This document shows positions 1 to 8,900 of a stretch of DNA of 64,000 bases, piece by piece. The stretch is from assembly GCA_963556255.1 (NCBI GenBank), contig OY744613.1, positions 51,994,949 through 52,058,948 on the forward strand, read 5' to 3'. The DNA is from Allolobophora icterica. Its lineage: Eukaryota; Annelida; Clitellata; Crassiclitellata; Lumbricidae. The position numbers and the translations under genes are program-made. The stretch's first letter is position 1. Each line of letters opens with the position of its first letter. The notes beneath the pieces were generated by a model. The model was given only the letters and a program-made list of their open reading frames with translations. It was not told the origin of the DNA and made no database searches.

Positions 1-782
1 TTGTCGCATTGCATGGCGCGGAATGCCACAGGTACCTTAACCTTGGCTTCAATCTGCTTCATAAGCATGCTTTTATACTCCAGAGCGGGTATTATATGCG
101 GCATGAACCAGGAGAGTTTAGTCAGCGTGATCTGGCCATTGACCGCAGCGGCTTCCTTAAAGATCGCGTCTGCATCTCCCTGCCGGCTCAGCAGTAAGGA
201 GTGTTTAATCCCGTATACGACCTTGTGATAATCATCGCAAAAACCGAATAGATGTCTTAAGGGAACGATGAATGAAAACGTTCCAATAGGGACGGGTTTT
301 CCAATGATCATCAGTCGACGGGCCTCGAAGCCGATATTCGCAGCCGCCGCCGCCGCACTCGTGTCCTTCTGCCAACACATGTTTAAACCTTCGCCTTTGG
401 AAAAATCATCGCCGTAAACCAGCATGCCTTTCATCGTCGTGGCTTGCCCAGGAGACATGACATTCTCTATCTCGGTGTTGTTAGCCAGGTATCGAATCTG
501 AGAAAACATGTACGGGATGGCGTTGTTGATGAATGACACCAACGTGTCTGCGATGTAAGCGGCGCCTGTTGTTGTAAGCCTGCCCTCCACAAGAAGGTAG
601 CTCTTAGAAGGCTGTGTGAAAATGTCTTGGTTCTGGATGTCTATCTGTATGGCCTGGCCATTGTTAATAGCCGCAGGGTTTTGTGATTCATACTCGCGGT
701 ATTCAAACGATTCGATGCTATTGTCATCGGGCACCGCCGAAGCGATGTCCAACATTTCACTCGGCACGTCAAATGCTGCCAT
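1..782 (-). CDS. Major capsid protein (double jelly-roll hexon type), N-terminal part
   Basis: The reading frame is open from an ATG at 780-782 on the minus strand to the window edge, about 260 codons without a stop. The translation starts MAAFDVPSEMLDIASAVPDD and continues with the pattern typical of Polinton/adintovirus major capsid proteins: an acidic N-terminus, a segment reading QIDIQNQDIFTQPSKSYLLV, then beta-rich stretches around GFEARRLMIIGKPVPIG. The family protein builds the hexon trimers of an icosahedral virion. The gene is first on the left of a minus-strand capsid series, followed upstream by the pVI-like and penton genes. The C-terminal jelly roll lies outside the window, so intactness cannot be judged. 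The family is recognised by pattern and context, not by search. Confidence 0.85.
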   Translation of the reverse strand, partial: MAAFDVPSEMLDIASAVPDDNSIESFEYREYESQNPAAINNGQAIQIDIQNQDIFTQPSKSYLLVEGRLTTTGAAYIADTLVSFINNAIPYMFSQIRYLANNTEIENVMSPGQATTMKGMLVYGDDFSKGEGLNMCWQKDTSAAAAAANIGFEARRLMIIGKPVPIGTFSFIVPLRHLFGFCDDYHKVVYGIKHSLLLSRQGDADAIFKEAAAVNGQITLTKLSWFMPHIIPALEYKSMLMKQIEAKVKVPVAFRAMQCD

Positions 783-897
783 TATTATAAGTAAAAAAGT
801 TCAAGCTTCAATTATTAATCATGCTGTAAATGAATTTCATGTGTGGTGGGTAAAGCTTTTTTGCGTTTTTATGAATTAGTCTGAAATTTTTTAAATT

Positions 898-1359
898 TTA
901 TTTCGCGAGAAACAGACCCCTACCACCGCGACTCGGCTTTATAGTCTTGAAACCAGATCCAGCAATGCGGCTGTTTATGTCAGCCATTGTCGGAACAACG
1001 GGTGGCGGACTCACAGCCAGTTGTTTCAAGTATTCGATGCTCTTGTCGCTGAGCGCCTTCTCCAAAGGTGCGGGAACCGCTATTGGTGCTTTTGCGCCGG
1101 CAACAGCGCGTCTCGCTTTCACGGCATCAACGATCTGCCTGACGGCAGACGCCGTTGTGGCCCCAGCTTTCACAACATTACCAACTACATCGGCAACGTT
1201 TGTTATTACACCTTTATTAGCCGAAATGAAGGATCCGGCACGCCCTAGCAAGCCCGCGATTTTGGATATCCAGTCGAAAAGTCCACCACCCACGACACGA
1301 CGCCGCTTTTTAATTCCAAGAACAAACATGAGAATATTTAAGTGTGAAAATCTACGCAC
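898..1359 (-). CDS. Adenovirus pVI-like amphipathic virion protein
   Basis: The frame gives up to 153 residues. The first Met (1359) overlaps the penton end by a few bases; an internal Met at about 1329 (MFVLGIKKRRR) is a likelier start, giving about 143 residues. After a basic stretch comes VVGG followed by GLFDWISKIAGLLGRAG. VVGG/G fits the adenovirus-protease cleavage pattern (aliphatic-x-G-G/x), and the segment after it would form an amphipathic helix, as in pVI-type endosome-lytic proteins. A small-residue helical region, a proline-rich linker and a basic glycine-rich tail (SRGGRGLFLAK) follow. The position beside hexon and penton fits a minor capsid role. The function is inferred from motif and context; sequence identity to a named family was not tested. 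Confidence 0.6.
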   Translation of the reverse strand: MRRFSHLNILMFVLGIKKRRRVVGGGLFDWISKIAGLLGRAGSFISANKGVITNVADVVGNVVKAGATTASAVRQIVDAVKARRAVAGAKAPIAVPAPLEKALSDKSIEYLKQLAVSPPPVVPTMADINSRIAGSGFKTIKPSRGGRGLFLAK

Positions 1360-2463
1360 TGCGGATGTGAAACCTTATAGTTACTGTCTCACCGCGGAGG
1401 TTTAATTGTTCACCATTCTGGTCGGTCAGCCACACACGAATGCCCTGTACGTTGCCAGCCGGTGCTACTGGTAGGTACACTAGATTTTTCGGAGACTCGA
1501 TTACCTTATAGCCGGGCGACACATCCGGGAAAAAATTGTAGATTACTGGCAGCTGGCTACCATTTCGATACGATCCAGAGATAATATCACAATTTACCAG
1601 GATTGTGTCCACCCGGAGAATATCGACTGGATTTTCGGTTCTAGGACTTTTCGCCCCCGGAAGATTCGCCCCCGGAAGATTCGCCCCCGACATTTCGCCC
1701 CCCGGAAGTTTCGCCCCCGTCGATCCAGCTTCTAATCTTAGTTACATTTTCATCATAGATCCAGTTTCTAGTCTTCTAGTTACATTTTCATCGCTAATCC
1801 AGCTTCTAGTCTTAGTTACATTTTCATCATGGATCCCGGAGGCGAAACTTCCTCGGGGGCGAATCTTCCCGGGGGCGAAATGTCGGGGGCGAATCTTCCG
1901 GGGGCGAATCTTCCGGGGGCGAAACTTCCGTATCCCGGATTTTCTCCCTCTTTATAACCAAGACCAAGCCTCTGAGGGTTAAAACCGAGCGTTTTCCTGA
2001 TGGTAGATGCGGCCATATCTACCTTATAAAGGGCATTCGTAATTTTTATGAAAGCGCGTAGGGTAGATGCGTTAGCTCCTATAGTAATGGGAGAATTAAA
2101 GCCGAGTTGAACAACACCTGTCGGCGGCGGATTTTGCTTTTCTAACTGCCGGCTGATTTCATCATTAATCTGTGCGATCTCGTAGCTTCCGTCGGGCAAA
2201 ATGATCGTCTTCCACGTCTGTAAATTGGTGGCGCTGTAGACGAACTTGTTATTTGAACTGTCAATGTTCGGAATCGAATTATAGGTTTCAAGATTGACCA
2301 AAGCAAGCTCAAAGCGTCTTTTTGGATCCAGGTACAGCGGCGGTGAGAAAGCCGTGGTCCACCCTGTAGTATCTGAGGAAACAACTATACTAAAATTTTC
2401 CTTAGGCTGCAAAAGTTCTCGAATTTCTTCGAGCAGTTTCTCCGAGCGTTCCATCTGAGCCAT
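1352..2463 (-). pseudogene. Penton (single jelly-roll minor capsid protein), split by a MITE
   Basis: The N-terminal part (from the ATG at 2463, about 175 native codons) contains a jelly-roll start with FSPPLYLDPKRRFELALVN and ends near the residues ENP. The C-terminal part (from about 1636 down to the stop at 1352) resumes with ENPVDILRVDTILVNCDIIS and ends in a strand-rich tail. Between them lies a 300-bp foldback element, flanked by GGATTTTC on both sides (1629-1636 and 1937-1944), which is the duplicated target. The net insert of 308 bases shifts the frame, and FAPGR-type low-complexity residues are read from the element. Penton forms the fivefold vertex in these viruses, so this copy cannot make an uninterrupted penton unless the insert is removed from the RNA. 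Neighbouring genes remain open, which suggests a fairly recent insertion. Confidence 0.88.
1637..1936. mobile_element. 300-bp foldback MITE (GC-arm family) inside the penton gene
   Basis: The two arms are inverted copies of a repeat built of CGCCCCCGGAAGATT-like units. The centre has three copies of the reverse complement of the ~36-bp core (CCAGCTTCTAGTCTTAG then TTACATTTTCATC). The ends are GGTTCTAGG and GTATCCC. A perfect 8-bp target duplication, GGATTTTC, flanks it at 1629-1636 and 1937-1944. A close relative lies at 28062-28361. Confidence 0.92.
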
Positions 2464-2481
2464 GAATTTTGTTTTCTATTT

Positions 2482-2727
2482 CTATTTTATGAGCATGTTT
2501 CTATTCAATTCGAGTGCCAGCTCTTTGGAGATCGCACCGGAACGCAGTAACTCATCAAGAATGGCGGAGATTTCGTTGCCGAGACCTGTGTTTCCCGCGG
2601 CCCTAGAGGCCACCAAAAGCTGCAACCTCTCTACCAGGGCGTTTGGATCGTTGTAAAATTGCACCGCCCCGCCTCGAATCAGCTGGAACTTTTTACTTTT
2701 CCGGCCATGAATAGGCAGACCAGACAT
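2482..2727 (-). CDS. C-terminal part of minor virion protein, separated by a stop
   Basis: An 81-codon frame starting MSGLPIHGRKSKKFQLIRGG. It carries a second adenain-like cleavage pattern (LIRGG before A) and a helical tail with NEISAILDELLRSGAIS. It lies in the same reading frame as the preceding 284-codon gene, separated only by a TAA (2749-2751) and seven sense codons, so it is probably the displaced end of one protein. It could also be a separate small gene starting at 2727. No function is recognisable beyond a likely role in the virion, inferred from position. Confidence 0.55.
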   Translation of the reverse strand: MSGLPIHGRKSKKFQLIRGGAVQFYNDPNALVERLQLLVASRAAGNTGLGNEISAILDELLRSGAISKELALELNRNMLIK

Positions 2728-2748
2728 CTGAACGAGCTTTTTGAAAGT

Positions 2749-3603
2749 TTAAATTGCCTGAGGCGAATATTGCTTAGTCTTAACGAAGCGTTTCGTTAAC
2801 AGGCTGAACAATGACTCATCGGCAGGAGCTTCGAGCACGAGGTTCCCACCTTTAAACACTCTTAGTCTACCAGCAGACAGCGCGACGGGGTCGACGGAGA
2901 GCTCACCCAAGGCGTTACCTTGTAATTTCAGAGGAACGGCTGGAACACTGAAACCCTTTCCTTTTTTAGTGAGGGCGTGGCCTTTCAATAGCAAACGAAT
3001 TCGATCTCTGTAGTCCTGTAGGACGCCGATATCTACGGCCAGCGCATGTACCTTTTCTTCGTCTCCGTTCTTATTGGCCTTCCTTTTCGCTTTGCCCAGG
3101 GTGTGGCGATTATAATAATTTACGCCTTCGATTATCTGTTTCACAGCTGCCGTGTCGTTCAGGTCGAGCTCGCTCGGAGGGGTAAAACCGTGCCGCCTGA
3201 TTGTATCGACGTTGAGATGTCTGTTTGGGTGGACGAGCAATGCTTCCGCTGGAGCAGATGCTCCTGCGGCGGGGTGTGCCGCAATCGCCGGAAGGGCTGG
3301 AGGAGCAGTTGCTCCAACGGAATCACCGAACAACGCCGCTATCGGGTTAAAATTAGCAGACTCTGAAATCTGCGCCGGCAAATCCTGTAAAGCGCTGGTA
3401 ACTTTCTGCAGCTCCTTAGACGTAGCCACCTGGGATTCAGCCGTGGCTGTGGCTATTGGTTTAAAAAGCTTTGCCGCATCGTACTGAAGGTTGGCTTCAC
3501 CGAGCTTCTCATCCACGAAACGCTGTCTCAATCGATTTCTGCGAGCTAAATAATCCTGAGTTAACGCGTCTCGCTCCTGTTTAGACGAAACTTTTGTCCA
3601 CAT
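2749..3603 (-). CDS. Polinton minor virion/core protein, probably truncated by an in-frame stop
   Basis: 284 codons from MWTKVSSKQERDALTQDYLA. The N-terminal third is charged and helical (coiled-coil-like), then an alanine/proline-rich linker at about residues 95-125, then a basic C-terminal region with KAKRKANKNGDEEK and a beta-rich end. The layout resembles the large uncharacterised structural proteins that sit between ATPase and penton in Polintons. The frame continues beyond the stop at 2749-2751 directly into the 81-codon frame, so the stop may be a point nonsense mutation in a gene of about 370 codons. Both fragments are otherwise undamaged. The exact biochemical role is unknown. Confidence 0.6.
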   Translation of the reverse strand: MWTKVSSKQERDALTQDYLARRNRLRQRFVDEKLGEANLQYDAAKLFKPIATATAESQVATSKELQKVTSALQDLPAQISESANFNPIAALFGDSVGATAPPALPAIAAHPAAGASAPAEALLVHPNRHLNVDTIRRHGFTPPSELDLNDTAAVKQIIEGVNYYNRHTLGKAKRKANKNGDEEKVHALAVDIGVLQDYRDRIRLLLKGHALTKKGKGFSVPAVPLKLQGNALGELSVDPVALSAGRLRVFKGGNLVLEAPADESLFSLLTKRFVKTKQYSPQAI

Positions 3604-3643
3604 CGCGTTTATATGTCGACTATATGTTGCCTATATCATGTCT

Positions 3644-4330
3644 TTAAATACTTGCCTTGGGCTTATAGAAGCGATCGAACCCGCAGCGATATTTTCCATC
3701 GTACACTTTGGACGTCAAATCTATGACTGCGAATCCATATGGTTGGGCAGCGCACTCGCTGAAGAACGTACGGAATTCGTCGAAAGACATGTCGCCGCCC
3801 ACGAACGTATCGTGAATGGCTCGCAAATTTTTGCTGTCTTGGTTGAAGAGGACGATAAGATTAGCATTGTCACGGATCGCTTGCTTCGGAATTCGAAAAT
3901 AATTCTGTGTTAAGTAGAAGCAGTCCGCGCCACCGTGTCGACCCATAGTGAAATACCTTTCAATGGGCGACTGTTTTTCAAGCATGACGTCATCGAAAAC
4001 TAGAAGGCTTCTGGCATTCTTATTTAATGATTCAACTGGAACTATTTCATCTGAGCAAGAGTGAAAGGAAGCCACTTCCTTACCGGCAACTTTTTCGAGT
4101 TCTGTTATCCAGTCCCGAAGAAACTGATATTTTTCCTGTCCCAGAGACTTTGAGTAAAGATAGAGCCGGTCAAAACGTAGGTACCCCTTCTTCAGAAGGA
4201 GGTTGAGTAGTAGGTTTGTTTTTCCACATCCGCTAGGCCCACAGATTATGCATCGTATGCTTGATGGCAACAACCAATGGTGGTGTTTTTTCCCATCGTC
4301 GGCTTCGAGATCGAAATTTGTTATTTCCAT
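3644..4330 (-). CDS. DNA-packaging ATPase (FtsK/HerA, A32-like)
   Basis: An intact P-loop ATPase. From the preferred start at 4330 (MEITNFDLEADDGKKHHHW) it has a Walker A GPSGCGKTN, a Walker B LLVFDDVM (hydrophobic-DD) and the following sensor segment FYLTQNYFRIPK. These are the hallmarks of the genome-packaging ATPases of Polintons and large DNA viruses, which pump DNA into the preformed capsid. The frame is open up to 4477 and an upstream ATG exists, but those extra 49 codons overlap the divergent PLA2 gene and read as non-conserved sequence, so the shorter start is chosen. Length is about 228 residues, normal for the family. It diverges from the PLA2 gene across a gap of about 38 bases. 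Confidence 0.9.
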   Translation of the reverse strand: MEITNFDLEADDGKKHHHWLLPSSIRCIICGPSGCGKTNLLLNLLLKKGYLRFDRLYLYSKSLGQEKYQFLRDWITELEKVAGKEVASFHSCSDEIVPVESLNKNARSLLVFDDVMLEKQSPIERYFTMGRHGGADCFYLTQNYFRIPKQAIRDNANLIVLFNQDSKNLRAIHDTFVGGDMSFDEFRTFFSECAAQPYGFAVIDLTSKVYDGKYRCGFDRFYKPKASI

Positions 4331-4368
4331 ATAGAGACAACGAGTTATGATTGTATTCAACGAACACA
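4331..4368. promoter_or_regulatory. Bidirectional intergenic gap, ATPase/PLA2
   Basis: Only about 38 bases separate the preferred ATPase start (minus) from the preferred PLA2 start (plus). Any promoters for the two virion genes must lie here or inside the neighbouring coding sequence. No TATA-like box can be assigned with certainty. Confidence 0.3.
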
Positions 4369-4932
4369 ATGTATTGCCTACGATGTAAGAAACATACTGA
4401 GACTTCAAATGAAACAATCGTCGAGTTACGAAACGGTCGGCCAGCCAAGAAGGGAACCTGTGCCGTCTGCGGTGCAAAGAAGAGCCAAATTTTGCCTTCG
4501 AAGGCGCGAAAGACTGGTGGTTCTCTACTGAATAGGGCCCTCAACGCTCTACCTCTACCAGAAATGCATATGAGCCTTCCATCCGGTATGTCTTCGGAAG
4601 ATAATCCGGGAGGTTCTTTTCAGAACACGGGAAAGTACTCTTACTGTGGACCATTCACAAAACTCGATAAACGGCTGTCACAACGCTATCACGGTGTTAA
4701 TCAGCTCGACCGTGCGTGCCTCCACCATGATGTGGCTTACGCAGTTCATAAAGATACCCCAGGGCGTAACCACGCAGATGACATCCTCGCTGCAGCCGCG
4801 TCGAAGATCGCACTCACCGATGAAACTCCGGATTATGAGAAGAAGGATGCCCGGCTCGTATCGGCCATTATGTCAGCAAAGTCGAGGCTAGGGATGGGTG
4901 TCAGAACGAAGAGCCAGCGAAAACGCAAATGA
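4369..4932 (+). CDS. Zinc-ribbon plus phospholipase A2-like virion protein
   Basis: From the preferred start (MYCLRCKKHTETS) the protein has two modules. The first is a zinc ribbon with CLRC and CAVC knuckles, resembling DUF5679-type ribbons. After a spacer with RKTGGSLL (a possible protease site) comes a parvovirus-type PLA2 domain: calcium-loop-like YCGPFTKL followed by the catalytic HDVAY motif in CLHHDVAYAVHKD. A basic tail (RTKSQRKRK) ends it. In parvovirus capsids such domains help breach the endosomal membrane, so a similar entry role is inferred. An in-frame ATG at 4351 would add six residues; the later one is preferred because the ribbon starts right after it. No disruption is seen. 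Confidence 0.78.
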   Translation: MYCLRCKKHTETSNETIVELRNGRPAKKGTCAVCGAKKSQILPSKARKTGGSLLNRALNALPLPEMHMSLPSGMSSEDNPGGSFQNTGKYSYCGPFTKLDKRLSQRYHGVNQLDRACLHHDVAYAVHKDTPGRNHADDILAAAASKIALTDETPDYEKKDARLVSAIMSAKSRLGMGVRTKSQRKRK

Positions 4933-4982
4933 AAATCATTTGTGTATGTGTTTACCTGTTTGTAATATATAGTTTTACTGAA

Positions 4983-5996
4983 ATGTCTAAGCACCTTTCA
5001 GCCGTCTATTACAGCCCTAAAGGTTACTGGCGAGGTAAGGCTGCGGTGAAGAAACTAGCCTCAGCCGCCAAAGTTTCCGAGGCGGAGGCTCGTGATTGGT
5101 TGAAGAAACAAGCTGTGTGGCAGATTTATCTTCCCGTTCCACGCCGCATACCGCGTCCAAAGTTCGATGAAAATCGACCAAACGCGGTACACCAAGCCGA
5201 TCTCTTGTTTTTACCTCACGATAAAGTAGGTCGAAAGACTTATAAATACGCTCTCACTGTTGTTGATGTTGCCTCGCGATACAAAGAAGCTGAACCGTTG
5301 ATAAACAAAAGTGCGACCGAAGTCGCCGCCGCTTTAAGCCGGATCTATAAGAGGGGTCCATTGACTTGGCCTCGACTCTTTCAGGTCGATCCTGGCCGCG
5401 AATTTATGGGTGATTTTACACCGTTGCTGGCGAAGCACGACGTTCTTGTAAGACGCGGACAGGCCGGAAATCATCGCCAACAGGGCATCGTTGAACGCTT
5501 TAACCGTACTCTAGCTGAGCGACTCTTCGGTGCTCAATACGCTCAGGAATTGCTCCTGGATGCAAGGGGGTCATCAGAACGGTCAGTGGAATGGGTTCGA
5601 CGATTGCCCGAAGTTGTAGCTACACTAAACGATGAGCCGACGCGCTTGCTCGACATGAAGCCGGTTGAAGCGATGAAAGCTGCTAAAGTGACACAGAAGC
5701 CCTCTCATTCACAAATGAAAACTCGTTTGTGGGGAATGGATGAGCCTATTCTCGGACACGACGTTCTCGTCCGCTATTTGTACGCTCCCGGCGAGCTCGA
5801 AGGTGGAAGCAAACGTGCCACCGATCCTAACTGGTCGCTCACCATCCACGCTATTTTGGATGTTGTTCGGCAGGCTGGTAAACCGGCTTTATACCATCTA
5901 GTTGATGGGCCTGGCCGCGGTTTTGTACGTGAGGAGCTGCTTCTGGTGCCTATGGGCACTGAGCTACCCCCCGATAGAATACTCAACCGTCGTTGA
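4983..5996 (+). CDS. Retroviral-type (rve) DDE integrase
   Basis: An intact integrase with MSKHLSAVYYSPKGYW at the chosen start (an in-frame ATG at 4929 would add a hydrophobic, probably untranslated leader). The catalytic core shows D in HQADLLFLP, D in FQVDPGREF and E in QQGIVERF, with about 34 residues between the last two, the D,D(~35)E spacing of retroviral integrases. A C-terminal region with a chromodomain-like or SH3-like barrel (DPNWSLTIHAILDV) follows. In Polintons it joins element ends to host DNA and makes 6-bp duplications. It is convergent with the polymerase and overlaps its 3' end by 14 bases. Confidence 0.93.
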   Translation: MSKHLSAVYYSPKGYWRGKAAVKKLASAAKVSEAEARDWLKKQAVWQIYLPVPRRIPRPKFDENRPNAVHQADLLFLPHDKVGRKTYKYALTVVDVASRYKEAEPLINKSATEVAAALSRIYKRGPLTWPRLFQVDPGREFMGDFTPLLAKHDVLVRRGQAGNHRQQGIVERFNRTLAERLFGAQYAQELLLDARGSSERSVEWVRRLPEVVATLNDEPTRLLDMKPVEAMKAAKVTQKPSHSQMKTRLWGMDEPILGHDVLVRYLYAPGELEGGSKRATDPNWSLTIHAILDVVRQAGKPALYHLVDGPGRGFVREELLLVPMGTELPPDRILNRR

Positions 5997-8900
5997 TTTT
6001 GTAGTGCCCATATGCCAGCGTTGTTATCCCGTCCGGAGATATCCACTTTTTTGTGTCTAATGGAGAGAGGCTGATCTTATTCTGCTCGTACACTCCGATC
6101 TGGTGGTCGTGGCTTCTAATCACGACTTGTGTGTGCCGCATCTCTTCTCGTTCGAACAGGCACTCCTTGTATAGCTCGTGGTGCAGATCCTTCTTCACAA
6201 CTGCTCTCTGAACGCCTTTTGCTTTCCTGATTTCTGAACCACCCGATTTTAAGATCGAGTACATCTTCGGGCGCAGTCCCACGAATTGGGCTATGGCAAC
6301 TCCGTTACATTCATCTTTGAACTTGCCCACGACTTTCTTGTTCTCGACGTCGTAGTAGGGGCTGTCTCTTGGAAACTCTGAGAGGTCGTATTGGTGTTTT
6401 TTATTCCACATATCGGTATAGGCGTTCGGAGTTTCCACCTGAAATAACAGGCTGTCAGTGTCTGTATATAGCAACTGGGCTTTTTCTCCGTACTCGTTTT
6501 TCACATCGTTGTACCAGAAGTCGTACATCAGATGCTTGCTGAGGTCGAGGACTGCCTGGCCGACATATACAGGTCTGTTTAACTTGAGTTTGCTCTTCAA
6601 ACTGTGAATCGCGGCGAGTTGGTCGTTGAAGATTTTGTGTGATATGTAGGCCGGGCCAGCAATTAGTTTACGAAGTTTGTCAACTTTTGAGGTCGGTACC
6701 AGGTTAACTCTGATTCTTTTTCTAAGATTTTCCATGGTCTTTCCAAAGACCGCATTATTAGCCAGTTTGAAGAAATCCTTCTCAAACTCCGACGTTGCCT
6801 TCGCTCTCAATTTCGTATTCATCTCGATGTATGGAGCCAACCATGCCTCCTGTCTGAATTTAACGGCACGATGGATTTTAGAAACTCGTAGGCCCAACGA
6901 ATGGTAGAGTTTGAGATTTCGGTAATGGACCACATACCGCTCCTTAGGTCGTAGGCTTGGTATTAACTTCACATGCTTTGTGAACTTGCTTCCCAACTCG
7001 TTCATAAGCACATTCTGATAGTCACTCAACCACTCCTCTTGGACTGTCAGGGTCTCCGGTGCTAGGGGATAGTCGTTATGAGCATCGTGGAGGTGCTCCG
7101 GGTACTCGAGATCGACTTCGAGCAGGAAGCCTTCAGGCGCGTCGTCTGGAGTTTCCAACACTTCGTCGAGAGTTGGACTTTCCCAGCTAAATCCTCCAAT
7201 TGGCAGTGGCTGTTGCATCGCCCAGCCGTAAAGATTATTCGCGTCGAGATACATGAACCAGTTTTCTGGCTTCGTGGTATCATGATCTGGGCATTGCGGG
7301 TTGTTGGCTTTTGCGAAGCGTTTAGATACCATCGAAATACCGCCTCTGAGACCTTTCTCTACGAACAAATGCATGTCAATATCTGTTAAAAGTTCGAGCT
7401 CGATTTTTGTCTTTTTCAACAAAGCGTCCCAGGCCATTCCTGGTAGGCCGAAGTAGTTAGCCGGGTCCAGACTGTAGTGTTTCATCGATGTGGATCTGAA
7501 GGTTTCGAAGACATCGGCTAGTAGAAGTACATCCGTACGGAGATACAAGTCGTGATAGTCGCCCAGAGTTTTACAGTCAAACTCGTCCCACACTCGTTGC
7601 GCGTGTTGATAATCCTCGTCAGAAATGCTCTCTCGTGTGAGCTTGCTGTAGAACGCTTCCTTGGGTGGAAGTCGGTCTTCTTCGAAGCGGTGGTAATCAT
7701 GGATGTATTCGTAACAATATACGCCCTTTCGTCTCAACAGATCTAGTTTTGTCCTTTCATTGTGAAGAAAGTTTTCGTTTATATATGTCGTTGTGACTTT
7801 AAGATCCTCTAACGACAGATTTCCTGATAATTTATCCAACGAGCTGTTTAGAAACTGGAGACTATCGATGAACTGTAGTTGACCAATGTTAAATGTCATG
7901 TATTTCTCCATATTGTTTGGAATACAGTTAATTTCAGTTTCCTCATCCTGTGCGGCCTCACAGCTACCTATCGCTTGCATTATGAGGTGGCTGTCGTAAC
8001 CTCGCAGATTGTGGAAGACCACCGGTACCTTACACTTATCTGGATATATTCGAAGTTTGAGGTTGCAGGCGTTATGAGCGGCACCTCGGTACTTACCGGT
8101 AATGTGACAGTGGTCGCGAACTCTATCCTCTTCGAGCGCTTCTCCGCAGATATGACATTCAGTAGCCTCGCGGAATGATTGGCGATCAACTGCTGACATA
8201 ACCATCTTAGCTGGGGTGGCCAGCCTTTGTTTGATAGTGGCTAGCTCGCCTTGTAGTCGTTGTAGGAACTCTTGCACAGCGTTCTCTCCACGATACAGCA
8301 CCGGCTTCTTGGTGCGGCCATCGTATCGAACCACTATGTAACAGAAGCTGCATGATTTCTGCTCAGCTATCTGTCTGGTGTTGCTCTCGATGGGGTTCAT
8401 GACTGCACCTTCGATTGGTATGTTTAGAGCCTCGAAGTCTGCGTAAATGATATACGGAGTGCGCATCTGTTTGTGATGGTTCTGGAATTTGAGGATATTT
8501 TCATCCTCTTTTGGCATCTCAATCCGCTGAGGCTTCTGACTAATGCCCTGACAATCTTTGATATGAGCATCCAGCAAGTCTTGTCTACAGAATATGTGTA
8601 GGCAGCGGCGACATGGGTGCTTTCGCTCTTTATGATCGTTGTTTTTGTACAGCATTCGGGCCAAGTCCTTGATCCAGACATAGTGATAATTCGGTAAAGG
8701 TAAATTTTCATTTACATCGCTGGCCAACAGTAGAAGATCAATATTGTGAACTCTAGTCTCGGTTGAGACATAAATCGGATACAGCCCTTCATTCCATCCA
8801 AAGACCGATATGGACACCATCGGGTTCTGACGTTCGAACTTACCGATATCTGTGACCTTCACCGGAAATTCTATACCGTCGAAGTTTAGTTCGTGGAGGT

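Noticed and set aside
947..1405. Plus-strand 152-codon frame opposite the pVI-like gene
   Set aside because: Shadow of the minus-strand gene; no family resemblance, while the minus-strand frame has a cleavage motif and amphipathic helix.
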